From Ditylenchus dipsaci (taxonomy: Eukaryota; Nematoda; Chromadorea; Rhabditida; Anguinidae), in contig SADC01001227.1 of assembly GCA_004194705.1 (NCBI GenBank), forward strand, positions 1,674,001 to 1,738,000: a stretch of DNA of 64,000 bases, written 5' to 3'. A model generated the notes under the pieces. That model was not told the DNA's origin. It worked only from the letters and a program-made list of their open reading frames with translations, and ran no database searches. This document shows, piece after piece, positions 56,236 to 64,000 of this stretch. Position 1 is the stretch's first letter, and each line of letters starts with the position of its first letter. The position numbers and the translations under genes were made by a program.

Positions 56236-56520
56236 CTAGAAGAAGAAGTAGTAGAGAAAGCAAAGTTTTGATTACTAAAGCAGGACAAATAGTAGTGGTA
56301 AGAAGGAGAGCATCACCCCCAGCCAACTGCTGCCCCAATCCAGGGTCGTTACTGAACAAGCGGCAGAAGAAGTCATTAACAGTGGTTGTTGATGTTGCCT
56401 TTCACTACTACAATTTGGCCTAATGGAGGCCGTCGAAAAGAGTTGAAGTCGAAGTAAATTGACGGGGATGAGCAGCTGAGGAATTCTTGATGAGCCTCCA
56501 TTGTTAGAATTTTTCAACCT
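56236..56520 (-). other. Possible further 5' exon region of the LIM-homeobox gene
   Basis: Minus-strand frames stay open over about 250 bp upstream of the acceptor at 56236: one starts with ATG at 56502 (MEAHQEFLSCSSPSIYF), another reads NDFFCRLFSNDPGLGQQLAG. No donor gives the phase-2 join needed for the exon at 55964-56235, so I could not choose the first exon. Confidence 0.35.
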
Positions 56521-57447
56521 GGTGAGCAGCAGAAGTTATAGCTGGAAAAAATCAGTAGACTTAATAACCTAGTGGATTTGAAAGGAAATGCAATTTTCTG
56601 GATGGCGTTGATTTGGCTGCAGGATTGGCATTTTGGGTTTGGAGATGTGGCGAATTTGAAGAATAGCGCCTAATGAGTTTATGGAGAGTTGGAACTCTTG
56701 CTAGGCTGCTGGCTGAAGCTAGCTGTGCTAGCCTCATTTAGATCTTCTTCCTTTTCTTGCTTGTTTGCTGGATGCCAAGTGGTTATGGAAGGGAGGAGCC
56801 TTTTACCGCAAAACATGTGCTTGGATAAAGAATAAGGAAATAGGAGTACTGTAGATTAGTAAAGAAAAAATGTTTTGTTTAAAGACATTCAGTGAGATAT
56901 TTTTTAGGAGCGAAAAAGTATGTGGTTGAAGTTTTTTTCCATCATCGACTTTTTTATGTGAAAATTTATATGAAAAAGGAAGTCAGGCGTTTTTTTTATT
57001 TTTTTGCCTTGCGGTTAGTCGCAGGGTACAACGGACTTTACGAGCTTAGCTTAAGAACAAATAAACAGTGATGAGGCAATAATGAAATCAGTAGCATAAC
57101 AGCAGAACAATCAGCAAATTTTAAAAACCTTATTTGTTGGAAGAAATTTGTTACAAAATTTAAGATCGAGCTTGAATGACGTATAAATACAATCCGTGCC
57201 CTAAAAATGTAATTTAAAGACTTTTAGTCGTGTCTTTGAATTTTTAGTGAGAAAGTTTCATAGATTTTTCACTAGATTCAAAAGCTTCGATTAAAACATA
57301 ATCTGCGTAACATCACGTTGGTTTTTTTTAACCTTTTCCAGTTTTTTAAGAAAAAGTCTCTTGTGATACTTTTAATACGAGAAAAAAATGGTTATTTTAT
57401 GATTTAGCGAGCTTAAATTGTTATGCGAACAACTTCTTTGAAAAAAC

Positions 57448-57677
57448 CATGGTCACGCGTTCTGAATGGCCCCCCGCCAATTCAATATTTTTCTTAATGA
57501 TTGAACTTTTGTGCGAATTTTTCAGCTTGTTTCTAACAAAACAGCGCCTAGAATTTAATTTTAGGAATAGTTTTGTTAGAGACCAATTTAAAAAATCCGT
57601 ACAGAAGTTCAATGATTCAGAAAAAAAAATTGAATTGGCGGGGGACAACGTTGTCCGATACGGCAATAGTCCTTCAA
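57448..57677. repeat. Palindromic repeat, same family as 822-1054
   Basis: CCATGGTCACGCGTTCTGAA..CCCCCGCCAATTCAATATTT..GTTTCTAACAAAACAGCGCC is mirrored by TTTTGTTAGAGACC..AATTGAATTGGCGGGGGACA..GGCAATAGTCCTT. The ORFs on both strands over it are by-products of the palindrome. Confidence 0.82.
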
Positions 57678-58148
57678 GTATTAGACATTTTTTTAATGCT
57701 AACAACTTATACTAATATTCAGATTGACAAATACTACCTTGCCATCACTTAGACAAGAGCATCTGTTTTTTAGGATTATACTTGACAGTAACATATCCTC
57801 TTCCTGGCTATTAATCCATAATTACTTATTCAAATGAGAATAGATCAAACGACTGCTTTAATTCTGCTCTTTTAATGCAGTCTTTTATATAATTTTACAC
57901 TTGTTTGAACAAATAAATATTTTTAAAACAACGTTTTTTCAGATAAACTAGTAGGTATTGTTATTTGTAAGATTGTATATATGTAAAACAAAGTTAAAAA
58001 TAATTTTCACTTGCCTTAGTCACATTAGCAATAAAAAATTTAGGTAGTTAAGGGTCATTGTAGTTTTTATTCGAACTTTTTAACACGATTATAAGTAGGC
58101 TAAGCGAAATTTTCTTTTTCTTAAAAATTTTCTACACTTGATCATATA

Positions 58149-58790
58149 AATAGATCTTTAACTGTAAAGGATCAAATATAATTAATTTAACGATTCGCAG
58201 CACTTAAGTTAAGTCACAACATACATGCTAAACACTTCTACCAACAATTAGATCATCTTTCTCGTTTTCCCTTGAGGTTTTGCCTTTAAAGCATACTTAA
58301 ATCGCGGGCTAAAACGTTGCTAATATAAATACCCATTTACATACTGGACAAAGTTTTGGCCAACCTTCTCAACAACAATAGGAGGAACAGGAAACGAAGT
58401 TAAAATTTGGCGCAATCTGCAAATTAGTGAAATTCAATTAGATTTGCTCTAGCAGCAGTGGAAGGGAACACAGGACACCAGCTGACCTCTTGAACCACAA
58501 ATCTGCACCAGGAGGAGAAGAAACTCCCTGAAGGATGGCTCGATTAGGTCATTACAAATCCAGTGCCAATTGTGCGATTAGGAACAATTCCAACCTTTTT
58601 TTTCCAACCACCAATATCATTGCATAATCCTATTGCAAAACATCTCCTTCTCAATTGCTACTTTGGTAGAGATTTATTAGCAAAATGAAATTACTTTAAA
58701 TATGAAAGATTTTGCTTTAAAAATGTTAAAAATGCATTATATGTATAAAATATATAAATAGATCTTTAACTGTAAAGGATCAAATATAAT
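58149..58790. repeat. Two direct 34-bp repeats 0.6 kb apart
   Basis: ATAGATCTTTAACTGTAAAG then GATCAAATATAATT occurs at about 58149-58182 and again at about 58756-58789, identical. Between them lie the two exons below. Could be a target-site or duplication scar, or a regulatory word. Confidence 0.7.
58320..58527 (-). CDS. Last two exons of an unidentified gene
   Basis: Exon 58487-58527 (GVSSPPGADLWFK, acceptor CATCCTTCAG, donor AG|GTCAGC) joins in phase 2 to exon 58320-58416 (RLRQILTSFPVPPIVVEKVG, then QNFVQYVNGYLY and stop). The joint frame is open, with ordinary protein composition and good splice sites on both sides. Upstream exons should lie at higher coordinates but I could not identify them in the repeat-rich DNA there. 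No domain recognised. Confidence 0.45.
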
Positions 58791-58799
58791 TTCCACATT

Positions 58800-60120
58800 T
58801 CATTAATATTTTACACCGTTTTTTACAGAAACCATTAGATTTATAAGTTTGTTTATATTAGGTGTTTTTATTGACTCATTTTTTCGGCCAAATTTTTTAG
58901 GAGGACTTGAACCTGGGCCACCCTATCCCACTCATTTTTTAATTATGTTCATACAAAAAATCGCTGGGGCTCAGGTTCAAGTGAATGGAGGAGGGGGAGG
59001 GAGCGGGTTGCGGTTATAGGTGTGAAAAAACAGCTAAGAACCAAGAAAAAACATCATATAAAATAGTGCCTGAAATTCTTTGATGCTTAAAAGTTTGGTA
59101 AAATAAACACTAGGCTAAAAAAAGTTTAATTCAGGCTCAGAGCAGGCAAATGTACAAAAACCAAGCACAAACTTGTTATTATAATTTTCACGAATGTTAG
59201 TTGATCAGTCTCGCTCAATCGGCTGGCGTTATCAGCCGGCTGATGCTCGACAATTCGTCAGTGCCGGTTTATAAACCGAAAATCAATCAACGGGTGATGG
59301 TTTATGATAAAACCCAGGAGTAAACAAGTCTGAACTTGACAGCCTATCAAAATGAAAAGTTTCAAACAACGAAAAATGGTAGATCGAGAATTTTTTGTTC
59401 TCAATTTGTATTGTCTGTAGTAATTATAGGTTCCATCCCACTATCTGTTGCCAAAATATGTCTTAGTACAGTGTAAAGCGGTAAATGTTTGTTCTTTCCT
59501 GTTGTTATTTTTTTTATTTTTTTCGATTCCGCTGTTGTTTTAAGCTGATTATGTTAACGATAACCACCCTAACCACCATATTCACAGTGTTACCGTAACC
59601 ATAATTAACAAGAGGACCGAGGTATTTTTTAAGAGAGACAACAGTAGGATCAAGCCATATTTCGGCAGCACATAGTGGGACAGAACCCAATCATAATTCT
59701 GAAAGGTCACATTTAAAAAGGCATAAGCTTTACTTGAAAAAGTACTTGACTTGAATTTACTTCTATTCTTTATTAAAAATGCTAATCCACGGTCTTTTCA
59801 ATAGATTAAAGGGCCGGATGTTTTTCTATTGTTTTGTTAGTGTAAAGCGGTAAATGTTTGTGAAATTTTGCCAAAAGGATATGTAAATTATGTAGCAGTT
59901 ACTTGACGATTAAGAGACCTCGTTTGTAAGCACCAAGGCTTTTTGCACACTTTTTATGTATAAATGTGGTATGTCTTGAATGAATGTCTTGTATTTTTGG
60001 CATTAAAAGCGTTAAAGTGGGGGGGGGGGGCGGTTAATTACTTAGGTTAGAAAAAGCAGCCTCCATGGCGCAGTGCGTTTTTTTTGGCGTTTTCGGCCCA
60101 AATGGTATTGCAGGCTGGAC
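58800..60120. other. Gene-poor stretch with repeat fragments
   Basis: GTGTAAAGCGGTAAATGTTTG occurs at about 59471 and 59840, apparently parts of one duplicated repeat. ATCAGCCGGCTGATG at 59231 is a short palindrome. CCTCCATGGCGCAGTGCG at 60060 looks like a lone tRNA A box. No exon supported. Confidence 0.45.
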
Positions 60121-60126
60121 GCCGAA

Positions 60127-60269
60127 TACCGTATTTCCTCTAATAGACGCCCTGGGGCGCTTATTTTTCAAACCTCTGGAAATTTTGAAATTGTCAACCA
60201 AAAATGGTCTTAACTCCGAAATCTTAGTCAAATTTAGGGGGGGGGGCGTTTATTAGAAGTAATACGGTA
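60127..60269. mobile_element. MITE, TACCGTAT family, cassette GACGCCC
   Basis: Ends TACCGTATTTCCTCTAATAG and TATTAGAAGTAATACGGTA; palindrome GACGCCCTGGGGCGC beside the left end, TTATTTTTCAAACCTC motif, and GGGGGCGTTTATTAG at the right. 143 bp. Confidence 0.9.
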
Positions 60270-60463
60270 GCCATCCAGGTACCTTTTCAGATTGGATTGC
60301 CATGGGGACCAGGACGAAAAGTTAAATTTTGGTCGAAAATTTCTTTTTTTTACCACCTAAAACATGTTTCAAAAGTGTTTTGACAGCTAAAACATCGAAA
60401 AAGGTCAATTGTGGGCATTTTTGAACTACGCGGTATAGTGAATCTTAAAAGTCATAATCTGTA

Positions 60464-61192
60464 ATGGCTCATTTATAAACGTTGTCGTCTTTGGCGTTGT
60501 CGTTGGAATATTTTTTTCATGAAAGCATTTTTTTGCCAATAACGACCTATTTATTAAACGCAAACGACATAATTTGGACGACGAAATTTTTTTTGTCCAA
60601 ATTAAACAAATTTTGCATTTCAAGTCAAAATTTTGAGAACTAACTATATTTTCCACACGTTTTCCCTCGAAATCTCGAATAAAAATGCAAAATTTGTCCA
60701 ATTTAAAAAAAATTTGTTATCGTTGGCGTCGTCGTTGGATTTTTTATAAATAGGTGACGCTGCTGTCATATACCCCCCCCCCCCCAAAAACAAACGCTAC
60801 TTACGTGTTGTCCCTGAGCCTAATGCCTACCGGTCGAAGCCTAAGCCTAAAGGCTAAGCCTAATTTCTAAGCCTAAAAATTATTGGGGGGGGGGATATAT
60901 TACAGTAGCGCCAAATAGGTCATCGTTGTCATTGTCGTCGTCGTTGGCGTTGTTGTTGGCGTAAAAGTGCCTTTATAAAACATTTTTTCCAACGACAAGG
61001 ACAAAGACGACAACGTTTATAGGGCGCTCATAATGAGATGTCGATGTCGAAGTCGGATGTCGAAGTGCCATTGTGAGCACCCTGACTTCACTACCGACTT
61101 CGACATCCCATTGTGAGCACTACTACCTACTTGGACATCATACTTCCACATCGTCATCTCATTGTGAGCGAGCTATTATAAATGAGCCATAA
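60464..61192. mobile_element. ATGGCTCATTTATAAACGTT element with two nested MITEs
   Basis: Ends ATGGCTCATTTATAAACGTT and TATAAATGAGCCAT as in 3697-4014. One nested insertion is a G/C-tract MITE at about 60757-60918 (GCTGTCATATACCCCCC / GGGATATATTACAGTAGCGC). The other, about 61023-61172, has ends CGCTCATAATGAGATGTCGA / CATCTCATTGTGAGCG with repeated CATTGTGAGCAC words. Confidence 0.75.
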
Positions 61193-61299
61193 GAATAAAT
61201 CATGACCTTGCCATGCCGAAATTTTTTTCTTTTTATTCGACTGTCTTGTAGAAAATTTAATGGAGAGTCTGAAACCTTTCAGATCTTTTGTTTTCAGAA

Positions 61300-61555
61300 A
61301 AAGTTCCTTAAAGGGCATACCCACGCTAATAAGAAGTGGTGCCCGGGAATTCAAAAAATTTTCCTAATCATTGAACTTCTGTACTGATTTTTCAACTGGT
61401 TTCTAACAGAACCATACCTAAAATTAAAATTAGGCCATGTTTTGTTAGAAACCGAGTTGAAAAATCTGAATAGATTACCAACGATTCGGGAAAAATTTGA
61501 GTTCCCGGACACCACCTCTTATTAGCGTGGGCATGCCCCTCTAAGAGAAATTTCC
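61300..61555. repeat. Palindrome with AGGGGCATGCCCACGCTAAT-type arms
   Basis: AAAGGGCATACCCACGCTAA..GGTGCCCGGGAATTC is mirrored by GAGTTCCCGGACACC..TTAGCGTGGGCATGCCCCT. Inside is the TTTCTAACAGAACC / GGCCATGTTTTGTTAGAAAC core of the 822-1054 family, so that family l either shares a core or was inserted here. Confidence 0.75.
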
Positions 61556-61585
61556 TTAAGAGAAAGAGAACCATACATTTTAAGA

Positions 61586-61757
61586 TACTGTATTTATTGT
61601 AATAGAACACCATGGTGCTCTATTTTTCGATCCCCTCGGAGGCGAGGGAGTTTAGGTGGTGCTTTATTAGAGAGTCGTGTTCTAATAAAGACTGGTGCTC
61701 TATTTTCGAACCCCTAATAAGACAAAGATAGCTCTATATTTTCACAAAAAAAATACA
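61586..61757. mobile_element. Degenerate MITE, TACCGTAT family, cassette AGAACACC
   Basis: TACTGTATTTATTGTAATAG followed by the palindrome AGAACACCATGGTGCTCT and ATTTTTCGATCCCCTC; the words GGTGGTGCTTTATTAGAG and GACTGGTGCTCTATTTTCGA repeat further right. No clean right end. Confidence 0.65.
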
Positions 61758-61934
61758 GCCGTCCCAAAATTGCATTAATGACTCATTACTCTCATTTAAC
61801 GTACTCAGCATCTTCGTTACCTTTTTTCAACCAATAAATCTTAGAGAAGATTTATCGGTTTTTTCATCCGTTTTTACTTGCTAAAGCGTCACCCAACCAA
61901 TCGGCACTTGACAATCAAAGTAACCGGTGTATAG

Positions 61935-63038
61935 CTTGAGATGCGGACACGGACAATTCGTCTTCGGCCGATTCGTCCTCAGGCCGCTTCGTCCTCAGCC
62001 TAGTTCTTGTCTAAATTTAAGCGAAAATTGATTTTTCGCCTAAGAGTAAGCGGCGGTAAATTGATCCTCTACAAATTGATACTGGTATATTAACAAATAG
62101 GTACACTTACGATTGGGTACAAAGAAACCTTGGTAGTGGTACTTAGGTTGTAATACCTTGGTATCGGTACCCGGGTGGGGAAACCCAGGTGCTGACACCA
62201 AGATGGCACAACCTAAATGATGGACTTTAATAAATGGTCTGATTTACTACCAGCTAAGGACCGCCAGCAGAATATTACCATTTAAGTGCCATTAGCTGGA
62301 AACGCAGTTTTGCTGGATGCCTCACGTACCAACAGATCCAATTAGTCGTGGATCAAAGTTTTTTTACGTTGAAGACTTACCAAGACTTCTTGGTTTGACA
62401 GTAAATAAAGTTTTGCTAGTACTTTTACAGTCTTCATAAATTTTGAAACGTAAATTTACTACAGTCAAACCATCTTTATAATGCTTGAATTAGAAGAGAC
62501 AGAAACAGATTTTGGAACATAAAAACGTGAACACTATTATTGATCCAAGTGGCCGATCACTTGGTTTTGTTAGTTCATGAGACATCCAGATAATCCAGCT
62601 ACCAACATGGTCAGTCGCTACTACTTAGGAATCACCTTCTACCGCTACCTCACCTTCTACCGCTACCGCTGGCGAAAATTATTAAGTACCGCTACCTATC
62701 TGAGTACCATCAACCTGAGCACGGATGCCTGGTCAGTACCTTGGTAAATTCTGGGGTGGATACCTGTTAAGAAAAATTACTAGGTGGTTTGCTAACCATC
62801 CTGAGACTTCCTAATCGCTTGAGTATATTTTAGTCAAGAAAAAATAATTTTCGCCCCTACCGGGATACGAACCTATAAATTTCAAAAATCGGAGTATTAA
62901 TTTAGTGGAGAATCGATTTACGAGGATCAATTTACCTTGAGCGTTGTTATATAAGACAAATGTTAAAAAAGTGCTGAGGACGAATCGGCCGAGGACGAAT
63001 CGCCCCGAGGACGAATTGTCGCATACCCCTTGAGATGC
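61935..63038. mobile_element. 1.08-kb TIR element with 10-bp target duplication
   Basis: CTTGAGATGC is repeated directly at 61935-61944 and 63029-63038. Ends carry tandem GGCCGATTCGTCCTCAG-type words: three on the left (GACAATTCGTC, GGCCGATTCGTCCTC, GGCCGCTTCGTCCTC) and three mirrored on the right (GAGGACGAATCGGCC, GAGGACGAATCGCCC, GAGGACGAATTGTCG). A 9-10 bp duplication suggests a Mutator-like origin. The interior holds TACCGCTACC / GGTAGTGGTACTTAGG words and a single-arm relative of 50550-51000, but no transposase. Confidence 0.82.
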
Positions 63039-63086
63039 ACCATTTATTTCTCTTGCAATTCGATGGATATCTACTGTTTTGGTTAT

Positions 63087-63986
63087 CTACTTTTCATCAC
63101 TTCTAATTTTTGTAGAATACGCGGATGTTAGCAAAACGACAAAAGACAAACTAGTAAAACGACAAAAGTTTATCATAGTAAAAATGTGTGAAGTTTGAGT
63201 AAGAAAGGTAGATTTCTCCATACTGGTATCTTTATTGGTGCACCATGGCAAGCCAGAAGTTCCAGCAGCCACAGCCTGGTTATTAAAATACAAAGACAAA
63301 ACTGGTACATGAGATTCTACAATTGGAGACTCCTTGACTTCTACTTCTTTGGCAACCACAGCTGTAGGGCAGCAGAGAGCACCCACATTCAGACCATCCG
63401 GGATTTCGGCATCGGCTGGCTTGAGGATTGAGCACTTGTCCACCACTGGTTCGGCTGAGGCTGGCATGAAGACGGAAGGCTGGTTGAGGCACCCATTGGA
63501 GACAGCTGGACTCGAGACGACTGAAGGCTGGCTTGCGAACTCTTCGGCTGACTTGACCACGGCAGGCACCACCAGAGGAGATATCTTCTTATCACCGGCA
63601 CAGCGGGAGCGCGACTTAGAGGCGGTGTTCGAGGTAAGCCGGTCGGCCTTAGAGCTGGTCATCACCCATGTTTTATCAACCTTAGAACTGGTTGTGACCG
63701 AAGCGACAACGCTAGTCGGATCACTATAAATCTGGTCGAACTCGTCAATCAATTTAATTGAGACGGTAGCTGGTTTAATCTGGTTGCATGATTCTTTAAT
63801 CTTAGAAACCAAATCTGAACTGATACCATTATTAAGCAATAGCTCAATGGCTTTCTGTATTTCACTAGTATGAGCCTGGTATGGATTCTGGCCTGTGCCG
63901 TGACCAAGGCTGGTTACATTATGATCACGATAAATACTAACCTTACTAACCTTCTTCGCAGAGAGGGAACTCGAACAGCTTGACAT
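63087..63986 (-). CDS. Ser/Val/Pro-rich ORF, unknown function, possibly continuing past the window
   Basis: About 299 residues from ATG 63986 (MSSCSSSLSAKKVSKVSI); the frame stays open to the window edge, so the true start may lie outside. Residues about 40-80 are helical (EIQKAIELLLNNGI, DLVSKIKESCNQI); about 90-240 are rich in Ser, Val, Pro and Ala with no globular domain (PLVVPAVVKSAEEFA, KPADAEIPDGLNVG). G+C is clearly higher than in neighbouring DNA. The last 30-40 residues look like read-through of non-coding sequence, so an intron near 63250 is possible. It could be a host exon or a transposon-encoded protein; no family recognised. Confidence 0.5.
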   Translation of the reverse strand: MSSCSSSLSAKKVSKVSIYRDHNVTSLGHGTGQNPYQAHTSEIQKAIELLLNNGISSDLVSKIKESCNQIKPATVSIKLIDEFDQIYSDPTSVVASVTTSSKVDKTWVMTSSKADRLTSNTASKSRSRCAGDKKISPLVVPAVVKSAEEFASQPSVVSSPAVSNGCLNQPSVFMPASAEPVVDKCSILKPADAEIPDGLNVGALCCPTAVVAKEVEVKESPIVESHVPVLSLYFNNQAVAAGTSGLPWCTNKDTSMEKSTFLTQTSHIFTMINFCRFTSLSFVVLLTSAYSTKIRSDEK

Positions 63987-64000
63987 CACTAAACCAAATC

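Overview
The window is AT-rich nuclear DNA from an invertebrate animal. It has GT-AG introns (30 bp to over 7 kb, most acceptors ending TTTTTAG or TTTCAG), a eukaryotic tRNA-Asn, a discoidin domain receptor (DDR) gene and a LIM-homeobox gene of the Awh/LIM-4/Lhx6-8 class. These imply a bilaterian, probably a protostome. A nematode-like F-box fragment hints at a nematode, but I cannot fix the phylum from sequence alone. Almost every real gene is split into short exons without their own ATG, so long-ORF searches miss them. Gene models here were built by reading exon ends, splice sites and phase by hand.

Layout. 0.6-1.4 kb (+): last two exons of a protein with an Ala/Gln/Pro-rich tail. 1.4-10.8 kb: nested repeats, including a 2-kb inverted repeat that cuts off an F-box exon, a Tigger-like element, and an ORF1-only retroposon inserted in a foldback repeat. 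11.1-28.8 kb (-): a complete 19-exon DDR gene (837 codons) whose kinase domain has lost HRD, DFG and the activation-loop tyrosines. One intron holds an intact 7-exon pogo/Tigger-type transposon on the other strand. 29.7 kb: tRNA-Asn between two G/C-tract repeats. 30-43 kb: almost gene-free, with a 1.25-kb hairpin, a mariner-like MITE, and a 4-kb composite element containing a satellite array and a 1.4-kb insertion. 42.9-43.5 kb (-): a hypothetical small protein with a nearby partial duplication. 45.3-56.2 kb (-): the LIM-homeodomain gene, with a 7.3-kb intron holding an internally deleted relative of the pogo element. 58.3-58.5 kb (-): the last two exons of an unidentified gene. 60-63 kb: more nested elements, one with a 10-bp target duplication. 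63.1-64 kb (-): a GC-richer Ser/Val/Pro-rich ORF running to the window edge.

The most unusual signals are two. First, a receptor that looks like a constrained pseudokinase: total length divisible by three, all phases matching, C-terminus conserved, yet key catalytic residues gone and one in-frame TAG in the hinge region. Second, families of terminal-inverted-repeat elements that share outer ends but carry a copy-specific palindromic cassette next to them. The cassette is the same within a copy and different between copies, and both halves of the palindrome change together.
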